From Macromonas bipunctata (GTDB lineage Bacteria > Pseudomonadota > Gammaproteobacteria > Burkholderiales > Burkholderiaceae_C), in contig NZ_NWBQ01000053.1 in the NCBI RefSeq assembly GCF_002837135.1, positions 1 through 64,000 on the forward strand: 64,000 bases of DNA, in the 5' to 3' direction. A model generated the notes under the pieces. That model had not been told where the DNA came from, made no database searches, and worked only from the letters and a program-made list of their open reading frames with translations. The translations under genes and the position numbers were made by a program. Shown piece after piece: positions 17,116 through 26,144 of this stretch (the first letter of the stretch is position 1; the number at the start of each line of letters is the position of its first letter).

Positions 17116-17526
17116 TCAGTGCTTGCTGACGCGGCGCAGGCGCTCGGACGGCGTGACGATGTCGGTCAGGCGGATGCCGAACTTCTCGTTCACCACCACC
17201 ACCTCGCCCTGCGCGATGAGGTAGCCGTTGACCAGCACGTCCATCGGCTCGCCAGCTTGGGCGTCGAGCTCCACGATCGAGCCCTGCGCCAGTTGCAGGA
17301 TGTACTTGATGGGCACCTTGGTGCGGCCCAGCTCCACCGACAGCTGCACCGGAATGTCGAGCACCATGCTGATGTCGTTGTGCGCCGCGTTGGGGTTGTG
17401 TGCGGTGGCGTTCTCGAAGCGCGGGGCCGCGGCGGCAAAGTCGCCGCTCATGCCGCCGCCGGTCTGCTCCTGCAGTGCCTGTGCCCAGTCGGCATCGGCG
17501 GAAGAGTTGTTGTCGTCACTTGCCAT
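17116..17526 (-). CDS. fliN: Flagellar motor switch protein FliN
   Basis: A 136-residue C-ring component. The SpoA-type domain (about residues 53-130) has LDIPVQLSVELGRTKVPIK and VNEKFGIRLTDIV. An acidic, Ala-rich N-terminal region of about 45 residues precedes it and may bind FliH. Its start overlaps the end of fliM by 11 bp. Confidence 0.97.
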   Translation of the reverse strand: MASDDNNSSADADWAQALQEQTGGGMSGDFAAAAPRFENATAHNPNAAHNDISMVLDIPVQLSVELGRTKVPIKYILQLAQGSIVELDAQAGEPMDVLVNGYLIAQGEVVVVNEKFGIRLTDIVTPSERLRRVSKH

Positions 17527-18523
17527 TGCTGTTATCTCCGTGCCAGGTTTGTTCGTTGCTGCGTATGATGTTGCTCACCTTGAGCGCGTACTTGTCCTTG
17601 TGGGTGCCGTATTCGCAGTCGAAGATCGGTACCCCGTCCACCGAGGCCTTGATGTAGCGTTCGCGGTCGAGTTCGATGAAGTCGCCCACCTTGAGCGCGA
17701 GCAGCTGCTCGATGGTGGCTTCGGTGCGGGCCAGCTCGGCCACCACTTCCACGTCGGCGGCCTGGATCTCCTGGCTCAGCAGCTTGACCCAGCGCCGGTC
17801 CACCTCGATCGAGTCGCCCTGCACCGTGGAGTAGAGCAGATCGCGGATGGGCTCGAGCGTGGCGTAGGGGATGCAGATGTGCAGCGAGCCGGTCAGGTCG
17901 CCAATCTCGAGCGTGAAGCTGGTGCTGACCACGATTTCGCTCGGCGTGGCGATGGTGGCAAACTGCGGCTGCATCTCGGAGCGCTGGTACACCAGCTCCA
18001 GCGGGTACACGCCGCGCCAGGCTTTCTTGTATTCCTCGGCCACCACCTCCACCAGCCGGTTGATGACGCGGTGCTCGGTGGGCGAGAAATCCCGCCCCTC
18101 GATGCGGGTGTGGAACTTGCCGGTGCCACCAAACAGGCTGTCGATGACGCCAAACAGCAGGGTGGGCTCGCACACCACCAGCCCGTTGCCGCGCAGCGGG
18201 CGCACCGCCATGATGTTGAAGTTGGTGGGCACCACCAGCTCGCGCAGGAACATGCTGTACTTCTGCACCTGCACCGTGCCGACCGAGATTTCAGGGCTGC
18301 GCCGGATGAAGTTGAACAGCCCGACGCGGAAGTTGCGCGCAAAGCGTTCGTTGATCACTTCCATCGTGGGCATGCGCCCACGCACGATCCGCTCCTGGCT
18401 GGTCAGGTCGTAGTTGCGGATCCCGCCTTGCTGGATTTCTTCCTTGGCAAGTTTCTGGCTCTCGCCGGTGACGCCTTCGAGCAAGGCGTCGATTTCGTCC
18501 TGGGACAGAAAAGCATCACTCAT
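17516..18523 (-). CDS. fliM: Flagellar motor switch protein FliM
   Basis: A 335-residue C-ring protein that binds phospho-CheY. The N-terminal CheY-binding peptide is LSQDEIDALLEGV (residues 5-17). The middle domain has RIVRGRMPTMEVINERFARN and the GGTGKFHTRIEGRDFSPTE segment; the C-terminal SpoA domain follows. The ATG at 18523 is the family start; an upstream in-frame extension to 18622 is not similar to FliM. Confidence 0.97.
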   Translation of the reverse strand: MSDAFLSQDEIDALLEGVTGESQKLAKEEIQQGGIRNYDLTSQERIVRGRMPTMEVINERFARNFRVGLFNFIRRSPEISVGTVQVQKYSMFLRELVVPTNFNIMAVRPLRGNGLVVCEPTLLFGVIDSLFGGTGKFHTRIEGRDFSPTEHRVINRLVEVVAEEYKKAWRGVYPLELVYQRSEMQPQFATIATPSEIVVSTSFTLEIGDLTGSLHICIPYATLEPIRDLLYSTVQGDSIEVDRRWVKLLSQEIQAADVEVVAELARTEATIEQLLALKVGDFIELDRERYIKASVDGVPIFDCEYGTHKDKYALKVSNIIRSNEQTWHGDNSNGK

Positions 18524-18563
18524 GGCGTCAGGCTGTGGCTGGGGTAAAGGGTGGTAACGGGGG

Positions 18564-19076
18564 TTATTGCACGATGAAGCTGGAGAACAGCACCGCCTGC
18601 ACGGGGTTCTTGCGCCCTTCATTGAGCGGGAAGTTGGCCTGCTCGCGCACCAGGTCCAGAATTTCCTGCGCCAGCTGCTCCTTGCCTTCGCTGCTCATGA
18701 GCTCCTCGGCGGTGTGGCGCGACACCAGCAGCAGGATGCCGTTGCGGATGGTGGGCATGACCACCTTGACCGCCTCGGCGGTGGCGGTGTCGAGCAGCTG
18801 CAGGCTGATGCCGATCTGGGCAAAGCGGGTGTTTTCCTGGTCGGCCAGGTTCACGACCACGCTTTCCAGCGGCATGTACTCGGGCTTGGCGCCTTTCTTG
18901 CTGCTGGCTTCGGCGGCGTGCTCGTCGCCTTCCTCGCCTTCGCCGCCGCCCTTGAGCATGAAGAAGGCGCCGGCACCCCCCAGCACCGCCACCACGGCCA
19001 CGATGATGACGATCAACATCATCTTGCTTTTGGGTTTTTCGGCGGTTGCTGCGTCGTCTTTGGGTTTTGCGGCCAT
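18564..19076 (-). CDS. fliL: Flagellar basal body protein FliL
   Basis: A 170-residue stator-associated protein. One transmembrane segment (about residues 17-38, KMMLIVIIVAVVAVLGGAGA) follows a basic N-terminus, then an acidic linker and the periplasmic FliL domain (YMPLESVVVNLADQENTRFA). It is first of the fliL-M-N-O-P-Q-R unit, separated from fliK by 187 bp, so a separate promoter is likely, though I could not assign one with confidence. Confidence 0.95.
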   Translation of the reverse strand: MAAKPKDDAATAEKPKSKMMLIVIIVAVVAVLGGAGAFFMLKGGGEGEEGDEHAAEASSKKGAKPEYMPLESVVVNLADQENTRFAQIGISLQLLDTATAEAVKVVMPTIRNGILLLVSRHTAEELMSSEGKEQLAQEILDLVREQANFPLNEGRKNPVQAVLFSSFIVQ

Positions 19077-19263
19077 GGTGCTTGGGTACGTTGAAGTAGG
19101 AAATGGCGGAAGGGCCTTGGCCCCTCCAGCGTCCCGACGATTTTATGTCGCCCGATTATGCGGACGATGACAACGCGCTAAAGCCTGAAAAACGGGCTGA
19201 AATGGGTCTTGTTGTGGCGGCTGCCTGGGCACTCCCGCAAGGGGGCCGCTGTGCCGGGGCAGG

Positions 19264-22200
19264 TCAGGCGTAGAGGTCGATGCCACCGGGGCGGGCCGGG
19301 GTGCGCGGTGCCGGGCGGGGTGCGGGGGCGTCGTCGCCCTGGCCGCTGCCGCCGGTGCGCTGGCGTGCGCCGTCCTGTTGCGCCTGGGTGGCCTGGGGCT
19401 GCTGGGACGGCGGGCGCTCCGGCGTGTTGCCTTGGCCTGCGGTCTGCGCGCCGATCGACCAGCTGGCCAGCTCCAGCCCGTGCGATTCGAGCAGCGGGCG
19501 CAGCGCGGTTTCGGCGTTTTGCCGCAGGGCCTCGCGCGTGGCGCTGTTGTCGGTTTGGAAGTCGAGTTGGGCCTTGCCGTCGCGCAGCGTCACTTCAATG
19601 CGCAGCGCCTGCGCCTGGCCGTCCTGCAGGTTGAGGCTGGCGCGCTGGATGTTGTTGGCGCTCCAGTAGGCCACCTGGGTGTCCAGGGCCTCGAAGGCGT
19701 CGTTGAGGGCCTGGCCCAGGCTGCGGGCCTGCCCGTCGTTGCTGGGGCTGGGGCTGACGCTGGGCGCAGGGGTGTCTGCGGTGATGGGGGTGGCCGTGGT
19801 GGACGCGAGTGCCGCGCTGGCGGCGGCGTCGGGCAGCGGCGCAGCTGGGAGTGGCTCAGGCGTCGTGTTGCGCAGCAGGGTGTCGGGGTTGATCAGGCCA
19901 TCTGGAGTGCGCTCGCGCGGATCGCGCTGCTGCTGGCCGGAGGGGTTGGCGTTGTCCTGTTGCGCCGATGTCTGACCCGCAGCGGCTGGCACGGCCACGG
20001 CGGGAGCCTCGCCCGGCGGGGTCAGTGCTGCGGGTGTGGTGCGGGTGGGTTGCTGGTTGCGTTCCTGCCAGGCTTGCGACACGGTGGTGGCGGTGCTGGC
20101 CGCCACGCCGCTGCGTTGTGGGGGTGGCAGGTTGGACAGCACGCTGGCCGGAATCGCCATCGGCGGCAGGTTCAACGCCGTTGCGGCGCTGGCCACAGTG
20201 CCGGACGGCTGGCGGCGCTGCTGTGCCAGCGCCACGGTGCTGGTGTCGCGCCCCGCCGCTGCCGCATCAACCGGTGCCCATGCGTTCAGCACCGCAGGTT
20301 GCGGCCTCGGGCTGGTGTCGGCAATCATGCTGGCATTTGCATTTGCATTTGCATTTGCGTTGGTGCTGGTACTGGTGCTGGTGTTCTGCTGAATGGGTGC
20401 TGTCGCGGTGTTTGTGCTGATGTTATTTTCAATATTTGCGTGGATATCCGGGCGGGCGATCTCAGCAAGGGGCATCGCACCCTGCGGTGGGGCGAGTGAT
20501 GCCGTGGTGGGCTCGGCAACAGGTGTTGCGTTGGGCAGTGTTGTGGCTGCGACTGATACGGCTGCGGTGGTGACTGCCCCGGGGGCTGTGGCTGGCGTGC
20601 TCTCGGTTGTGGTCGCAGGCTTGACCTGCATTACCGTTGCCGTTGCTGCTGTGGCTGCACCTGTGACCGGGGTTGCGGCTGGACTTGTGTTGGCATTCAA
20701 GCTGCTGGGCCGCGCTTCCTGGAGCGCGGCGTTGCTGGTCTGATTGGCTGTGGCGGCATTTTGTGTACCCAGCGCTTGGCCGGGCGCTGGCAGGGGGGCT
20801 GTGCGCGCACCGCTGCCAGACGCCTCGCTGCGGGCCGAGGTGGTGGGTGGCGCCGCCGCTTCCAGCGAGCGCAGCGCGGGTTGTGCTGCGGCACTGCGTA
20901 CCGCTGTTGGTGCTGCTGGTGCATCAGCCCCCGCGGGTGCGGGGGTATTGCGCAAAGGCGCGGTGGCCGCAGGTGCCACTGTGGCCGCAGCCGCAGCGGC
21001 TGCCGTGATGATGTTGTCTGCGTTGGGCAGCTGTTCTGCAGCCGTTGGCAGCACTGAGTTTGTGGCACCGATGGGAGTCACAGCCACAGGCGCTGAAGTG
21101 TTGGCCGTTGCTGCACGCATCGGTGCCGGATTTATTACAGCTGTTGGCGTTGTACGTGCAGGTGCAGGTGCAGGTGCAGGTGCAGGTGCAGGTGCAGGTG
21201 CAGGTGCAGGTGCAGGTGCGGTGACGTCTGTGGCAGCGGCATCGTTTGCGGGTGCTGCGCTGGGTTGAGCGTCTGCTTGCCGAACGGGGGCTAGGCGAGT
21301 TTCTGGAAGCCCAGTGACTGTTGTTGCCGCCGGTGCGTCAGCCCCTGCAGGTGCGGGAGCATTGCGCAAAGGCGCGGTGGCCGCGGGTGCCACTGGGGCC
21401 GCAGCTGCAGTGGTTGCCGTGATGGTGTTGTCTGCGCTGGGCAGCTGTTCTGCAGCCGTTGGCAGCGCTGAGTTTGTGGCACCGATGGGAGTCACAGCCA
21501 CAGGCGCTGAAGTGTTGGCCGTTGCTGCACGCATCGATGCCGGATTTATTGCAGCTGTTGGCGTTGTACGTGCAGGTGCAGGTGCAGTGACGTCTGTGGC
21601 AGCGGCATCGTTTGCGGGTGTCGCGCTCGGTTGAGCGTCTGTTTGCCGGACGGGGGCTAGGCGAGTTTCTGGAAGTCCAGTGACTGTTGTTGCCGCCGGT
21701 GCGTCAGCCCCTGCAGGTGCGGGAGCATTGCGCAAAGGCGCGGTGGCCGCGGGTGCCACTGTGGCCGTAGCCGCAGCGGCTGCCGTGATGGTGTTGTCTG
21801 CTCTGGGCGGTTGTTCTGCAGCGGTTGGCAGTGCGGAGGTTGTGCCACCAATAGGTGTCGCTGCTACAGGCGTTGGAGTGTTGGCCGGTGCCGCGGTAGT
21901 GTTGTCTATGCGGGTTGATTGTTCTGCAGCTGTTGGCCGTGCGGAGGGGGTGCCGCTGTGGGGTGCTGCAGTTACAGGCGCTGGAGTGTTGGCTGCTGCT
22001 GCACGCGTCGGTGCCAGATTGGTCGCAGTTGTTGGCGTTGTATGTGCAGCTGCAGTTGCAGTGACGTCTGTGGCAGCGGCATCGTTTGCGGGTGTCGCGC
22101 TGGGTTGAGTGGTTGTTTGCCGGACGGGGGCTAGGCGAGTTTCTGGAAGTCGAGTGGCTGTTGTTGCCGCCGGTGCGTCAGCAGCTTCCTCAGTGGTGAG

Positions 22201-24189
22201 AGTCTCACGGAAAGGTGGGGCAGCCGCGAGTGCCATGGGGGCTGCAGTCGCAGTCGCAGTCGCTGATGCTGTAGCGGTGTTGTCTGCGCTGGTTGGCTGT
22301 TCTGCTGCTGTTGGCAGTGTAGCGGTTGGCGGTACAGGATTTTTGCCGCTGACGGGCGTTGCGGTCACAGGCGCGGGGATGTTGTCAGCCGCCACACGCA
22401 TTGGCGCTGGATTTGTCGCGGCTGTTGAGGGCGCACTTGCCGGTGTGGCGGCGTCTGTAGCTTCGTTTGCGGATGTCGTCGTGGGCTGGGCGTCGGTTTG
22501 CGGAGCTGTGGTTGTCGGGGGCTGTTGTGTCCCGATGGGTACGGGCACCGATGGGTTGATCTCCAAGGCAGCAGCTGTGGCCGCTGGCGTGGTGCTGGCC
22601 GCGGTAGTGGTATCGGTGGTAGCAGTAGCAGTAGCAGTAGCAGCAGACACCAACGCAGAGGCGGGCGTATGAGTGCGCAACGGCGCCGTGGTGGTTGCCG
22701 CAGGAGGTTGCTGTGCTGCAGCCGCAGCCGTGGCCGGATCGGCTGGGGCGCTGGTGATGGGTGTGACGATGGGCGGAGCCATGCCATTGGCCGTGGCCGC
22801 AATCGGTTCGTCCAGCACGGCGGCCTGGCGTGCGCGTGGGCGCGTGGGCGCTGTGCTGGCCGTGGTGGTGTCCGGCGCCGCGCGGTCGGCGGTGGTGGCT
22901 TCGGCGGGGAGCGACACGGCGTTGGCCAACGGGATGCTGTGGCGGGACGGCGTCAGGCGCTGCGTCTGGCTGCGTTGCGCCACGTCCAGGGTGCTGTTGC
23001 CCGCCGGTGGTGGCGTGGGGGCGCCGGATCGCTGGGTGGATGTTGCCGTTGGCGTCGGTGTAGGCTCCCGTGTCGGTAAGGCAGCTCCTGCGGTTTGCGA
23101 AGTGTTGGGTGCCCTGCTGGTGGCGGGCCATGCCGTGCCGTCTGGCGCTGGTTCCGATGCCGATGCTTGTTCCGATATTGATACTGGTGCTGATACTGGT
23201 GCTGGTGCTGGTGCTGGTGCTACCACTGCGTTGGATGTCGCCAGTGGTGGAGAAGGGGATGTGGTTGCCGCGGCTTCAGGGGCGGCGTCTGCCATGGCGG
23301 GCAGTTCCAGCTGGACCGCTGGCACTGGTGGCGGCGATTGGGCGTCCGGGGAGGCGGTCTGGTCTGTGATCCGAGAGGGCAGTGGTGCTTGAATTGGGGT
23401 CTGAGTCTGAGTCTGAGTCAGAACAGGTTGTGGCGCAAGCTGTGGTTGCGCCTGCGCCTGGAGCGGCGGCTGGGGCGCAGCAGCCAATGCCGGTGTGGCC
23501 AATGCCATCACCGGTTCGGCACGGCTGGCGATGCCCTGTTCGGATTGGGCTGGTGCGGCTGTGGTTGTAGCTGTTGCTGTAGCCTGCACGGTGGTGGAGG
23601 CGGTGGCCGCAAGCCCAACGGTGGTGGCCACCGATGTGCCAGTGGGTGCCAAGGGGGCAGCGACTGTAACGGGCGGTTCCACCGGTGTGGGCGAGGACGG
23701 ACGGGCAGCGGCCATGCCGGTGGGCGTATAGGGGCGCTGCTGCGCTGCTTCAACAGGCGCTGCCACTGTGGTGGGTTCCCACCCGTCTGGTTCGACGTTT
23801 ACCCCGGTGCGTGCTGCTGTGCTTGGGCTAGCCGGTGTTGCAAACGGCAGCGCAGCCTTGACGGGCTCCGGTCTGGCGAATGAGGAGGTGGTAGGCCCGG
23901 CACTGCTGGCCGGGTCTGGGCTGATCGGTGCTGGAGAGGGTTGTGACGGTTGCGCTGCCGCCATCGGCATGGGGCTGGTGGCGTTTGCAGCAGCGGTCGC
24001 AGTGGTCGCGCTGGCGGTACTGGCGGTGGCTGCTGCTGCGGCGCTGTCCTGGGTCTGGGCCAGCACGTTGGCGAACAGGGGCAGTGTGGTGGCGTCGGTG
24101 TGATCGGGCTGGCCGCTGGGGCTGCGGGCCGGGGCGGGGGCCGCTGCCAGCAGGCTGAAGGTCAGGGCGCTGAGGTCGCTGGGGGTCAT
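19264..24189 (-). CDS. fliK: Flagellar hook-length control protein FliK, very large and repeat-rich
   Basis: FliK sets hook length by acting as a secreted ruler and then switches export specificity at FlhB. This one has 1641 residues, about four times Salmonella FliK (405). The C-terminal Flg_hook domain is recognisable at about residues 1490-1580 (ALRIEVTLRDGKAQLDFQ, ETALRPLLESHGLELASWSI). The remaining 1400 or so residues are Ala/Thr/Pro-rich with four tandem units of about 122 residues and runs of alternating dipeptides (AP, NA, TQ). The frame is intact throughout, so it is not a pseudogene. Its start overlaps the fliJ stop by 4 bp. The name rests on position and the C-terminal domain. Confidence 0.93.
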   Translation of the reverse strand: MTPSDLSALTFSLLAAAPAPARSPSGQPDHTDATTLPLFANVLAQTQDSAAAAATASTASATTATAAANATSPMPMAAAQPSQPSPAPISPDPASSAGPTTSSFARPEPVKAALPFATPASPSTAARTGVNVEPDGWEPTTVAAPVEAAQQRPYTPTGMAAARPSSPTPVEPPVTVAAPLAPTGTSVATTVGLAATASTTVQATATATTTAAPAQSEQGIASRAEPVMALATPALAAAPQPPLQAQAQPQLAPQPVLTQTQTQTPIQAPLPSRITDQTASPDAQSPPPVPAVQLELPAMADAAPEAAATTSPSPPLATSNAVVAPAPAPAPVSAPVSISEQASASEPAPDGTAWPATSRAPNTSQTAGAALPTREPTPTPTATSTQRSGAPTPPPAGNSTLDVAQRSQTQRLTPSRHSIPLANAVSLPAEATTADRAAPDTTTASTAPTRPRARQAAVLDEPIAATANGMAPPIVTPITSAPADPATAAAAAQQPPAATTTAPLRTHTPASALVSAATATATATTDTTTAASTTPAATAAALEINPSVPVPIGTQQPPTTTAPQTDAQPTTTSANEATDAATPASAPSTAATNPAPMRVAADNIPAPVTATPVSGKNPVPPTATLPTAAEQPTSADNTATASATATATAAPMALAAAPPFRETLTTEEAADAPAATTATRLPETRLAPVRQTTTQPSATPANDAAATDVTATAAAHTTPTTATNLAPTRAAAANTPAPVTAAPHSGTPSARPTAAEQSTRIDNTTAAPANTPTPVAATPIGGTTSALPTAAEQPPRADNTITAAAAATATVAPAATAPLRNAPAPAGADAPAATTVTGLPETRLAPVRQTDAQPSATPANDAAATDVTAPAPARTTPTAAINPASMRAATANTSAPVAVTPIGATNSALPTAAEQLPSADNTITATTAAAAPVAPAATAPLRNAPAPAGADAPAATTVTGLPETRLAPVRQADAQPSAAPANDAAATDVTAPAPAPAPAPAPAPAPAPAPARTTPTAVINPAPMRAATANTSAPVAVTPIGATNSVLPTAAEQLPNADNIITAAAAAAATVAPAATAPLRNTPAPAGADAPAAPTAVRSAAAQPALRSLEAAAPPTTSARSEASGSGARTAPLPAPGQALGTQNAATANQTSNAALQEARPSSLNANTSPAATPVTGAATAATATVMQVKPATTTESTPATAPGAVTTAAVSVAATTLPNATPVAEPTTASLAPPQGAMPLAEIARPDIHANIENNISTNTATAPIQQNTSTSTSTNANANANANASMIADTSPRPQPAVLNAWAPVDAAAAGRDTSTVALAQQRRQPSGTVASAATALNLPPMAIPASVLSNLPPPQRSGVAASTATTVSQAWQERNQQPTRTTPAALTPPGEAPAVAVPAAAGQTSAQQDNANPSGQQQRDPRERTPDGLINPDTLLRNTTPEPLPAAPLPDAAASAALASTTATPITADTPAPSVSPSPSNDGQARSLGQALNDAFEALDTQVAYWSANNIQRASLNLQDGQAQALRIEVTLRDGKAQLDFQTDNSATREALRQNAETALRPLLESHGLELASWSIGAQTAGQGNTPERPPSQQPQATQAQQDGARQRTGGSGQGDDAPAPRPAPRTPARPGGIDLYA
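20333..20356 (-). repeat. Hexanucleotide repeat (GCATTT)4 in fliK
   Basis: Four perfect copies of GCATTT on the plus strand, encoding alternating Asn-Ala in FliK. The period is a multiple of three, so copy-number change keeps the frame. Confidence 0.9.
20910..22500 (-). repeat. Tandem repeat block in fliK, four units of about 366 bp
   Basis: The landmark GGGGGCTAGGCGAG occurs at 21286, 21652 and 22126; the landmark TTGCGCAAAGG occurs at 20948, 21362 and 21728. Spacings are 366, 414 (366+48) and 474 (366+108). The 48-bp excess equals eight extra hexamers in one unit; the 108-bp excess is an internal partial duplication in another. The unit at 22126-22500 is more diverged. Each unit encodes about 122 residues. 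Confidence 0.9.
21161..21220 (-). repeat. Hexanucleotide repeat (GGTGCA)9-GGTGCG in fliK
   Basis: Ten consecutive hexamers encoding a Pro-Ala run. The equivalent site in the next tandem unit (21575-21586) has only two, so this array has expanded or the others have contracted since duplication. Confidence 0.92.
23197..23220 (-). repeat. Hexanucleotide repeat (TGGTGC)4 in fliK
   Basis: Four perfect copies, encoding alternating Ala-Pro. Similar short arrays lie at 22621-22638 (AGCAGT)3 and 23401-23418 (CTGAGT)3, all with a six-base period. Confidence 0.85.
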
Positions 24190-24650
24190 GGCTGGGGATC
24201 CTCGGGGCGGGGGCGGTGTTGCCGGTGCAGGTTGGCCGCCATTTCGTCGTTGCTTTTCTGTTCCTGGCGCTGCAGCTGCTTTTGCCAGGCTTCTTCGCGG
24301 CGTTCGTCGTATTTTTTCAGGGCGGCCAGGTCGCGTTCGGCTTGCTGTACCTGTTGCTGGCAGCGTTGCACCTGTTTTTGGGTGCGTTCCAGCACGCCGT
24401 CCTGGAAGCCGATGGCGTGGTCGAGTTTGGCCATGAACTGCTGCTGGGCGTGCAGCAGCATGGGGCTCACGCCTTCGCGTGCGCGCGCCTGCCAGCGGTC
24501 GAGCGACTCTTGCGTGTAGCCACGCAGCTGGGCCATCTGCTGTTCGGCCTGGGCGTGTTCGCGCTGCGCCTGCACCAAGGCCTGCAGCGCGTCGTCGCGC
24601 CGCATGGTCGAGACTTCGAGCACGGTGGCCAGGCTGGCGGGCTTTTTCAT
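24186..24650 (-). CDS. fliJ: Flagellar export chaperone FliJ
   Basis: A 154-residue coiled-coil stalk protein of the flagellar export ATPase. Most of the length is charged heptads (EHAQAEQQMAQLRGYTQESL, VQRCQQQVQQAERDLAALKK). Its ATG directly follows the fliI TAA stop with no gap, and its end overlaps fliK by 4 bp. Confidence 0.93.
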   Translation of the reverse strand: MKKPASLATVLEVSTMRRDDALQALVQAQREHAQAEQQMAQLRGYTQESLDRWQARAREGVSPMLLHAQQQFMAKLDHAIGFQDGVLERTQKQVQRCQQQVQQAERDLAALKKYDERREEAWQKQLQRQEQKSNDEMAANLHRQHRPRPEDPQP

Positions 24651-26144
24651 TTACCGGCCCTTGTTGCCGCCGGGGCGCTGGGGTTTGCCGTTGCCCGCGT
24701 TGTCGCCCACGGTCTGTTCGAGCTGCTGCACGCAGGCGCTGAACGGGGCTTGCTCGCGCATGTCCTGCATCACGAACTTCTGCATGCCGGGGAAGAGCTG
24801 GATCGCGCGGTCGGTGTCGGGGTCGCTGCCAGCGGCGTAGGCGCCCAGCTGGATCAGGTCGCGGCTCTTTTGGTAGCGCGAGTAGTAGTGCCGGTATTTG
24901 CGCATCAACGCATAGTGTTCAGGGGTGACGACGTTGTGCATCACGCGCGAGGCCGAGGCTTCCACGTCGATGGCCGGGTACACGCCCGATTCGGCCAGCG
25001 TGCGCGACAGCACGATGTGGCCGTCCAGAATGGCGCGCGCCGCGTCGGCAATCGGGTCTTGCTGGTCGTCGCCTTCGGACAGTACGGTGTAGAACGCGGT
25101 GATGGAGCCGCCGCCTTCGGGGCCGTTGCCGCTGCGCTCCACCAGCATGGGCAGCTTGGCAAAGCAGCTGGGCGGGTAGCCCTTGGTGGCGGGCGGCTCG
25201 CCAATGGCCAGCGCAATCTCGCGCTGCGCCATGGCGTAGCGGCTGAGCGAATCCATCAACAGCAGCACGTCCAGGCCGTCGTCGCGGAATTTTTCGGCGA
25301 TGGCGGTGGCGTAGTTGGCGCCTTGCATGCGCACCAGCGGCGGCGAGTCGGCGGGCGCGGCCACCACCACGGCGCGGCGCCGGCCTTCCTCGCCCAGGAT
25401 GTCCTCGATGAATTCCTTGACCTCGCGGCCCCGCTCGCCAATCAGGCCTACCACGATGACATCGGCGCTGGTGAAGCGCGCCATCATGCCCAGCAGCACG
25501 CTTTTGCCCACGCCCGAGCCCGCAAACAACCCGAGGCGCTGCCCGCGCCCCACGGTCAGCAGCGCATTGATGGCGCGCACGCCGGTGTCCAGCGGCTGGC
25601 GCACCGGGGCGCGTTCCATCGAGTTGATGGGCGGGCGCTCCAGCGGCCTGATTTCGATGTTCTGCAGCGGCCCCTGGTGGTCCAGCGGGTGGCCGTAGGC
25701 GTCCACCACCCGGCCCAGCAGGCCGTGGCCCAGTGGCAGGCGCAGCACGCCCCGGTCGTTGCTCTGCAGGGGGCGGGGGCCATCGCCCAGTTGCGGTTGC
25801 TGGCGGTAGGGCGGCAGCGGGCGGATGCGCGCGTTGCTGGAGAGGCCTTGCACGTCGCCAGCGGGCATCAAAAAGGCGCGGTCGCCATGGAAGCCGACCA
25901 CTTCGGCCAGCACAGTGCTGTTGGGGTCGTGCGGGAATTCGATCACGCACTGCGAGCCGACCGGCGTCTTGACGCCCTGTGCTTCCAGCACCAGCCCTGC
26001 CAGGCGGATCAGGCGGCCACTGCTTTCCAGCGGCGTGGGCTGGCTGGCCACCTGGCGCGCGTTGGCCAGGAACTGGCCCCAGCGTTGCAGCGTGGGGCTG
26101 GTGGGGGTGCCGTCAGGCGGGGAGCTGGCTGGGGTCGGGGGCAT
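24651..26144 (-). CDS. fliI: Flagellum-specific ATP synthase FliI
   Basis: Hexameric ATPase that powers early steps of flagellar protein export. The 497-residue protein has Walker A in [16 protein letters not shown], Walker B in [14 protein letters not shown], and the family segment [23 protein letters not shown] chose the ATG at 26144, which overlaps the fliH end by 32 bp; the longer open frame upstream is fliH in another frame. It is about 40 residues longer than Salmonella FliI, mostly at the N-terminus. Confidence 0.96.
   Translation of the reverse strand: MPPTPASSPPDGTPTSPTLQRWGQFLANARQVASQPTPLESSGRLIRLAGLVLEAQGVKTPVGSQCVIEFPHDPNSTVLAEVVGFHGDRAFLMPAGDVQGLSSNARIRPLPPYRQQPQLGDGPRPLQSNDRGVLRLPLGHGLLGRVVDAYGHPLDHQGPLQNIEIRPLERPPINSMERAPVRQPLDTGVRAINALLTVGRGQRLGLFAGSGVGKSVLLGMMARFTSADVIVVGLIGERGREVKEFIEDILGEEGRRRAVVVAAPADSPPLVRMQGANYATAIAEKFRDDGLDVLLLMDSLSRYAMAQREIALAIGEPPATKGYPPSCFAKLPMLVERSGNGPEGGGSITAFYTVLSEGDDQQDPIADAARAILDGHIVLSRTLAESGVYPAIDVEASASRVMHNVVTPEHYALMRKYRHYYSRYQKSRDLIQLGAYAAGSDPDTDRAIQLFPGMQKFVMQDMREQAPFSACVQQLEQTVGDNAGNGKPQRPGGNKGR

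Noticed and set aside
15148-17568. 806-codon open frame on the plus strand
   Set aside because: Antisense to fliR-fliN; no domain.
19077-19263. Sigma-28 promoter upstream of fliL
   Set aside because: No TAAA-N15-GCCGATAA-like match on the minus strand; a promoter is likely but could not be placed.
20910-22500. CRISPR-like array in the repeat block
   Set aside because: Units are 366 bp or more, in frame with fliK, and lack spacers; it is protein-coding tandem duplication.
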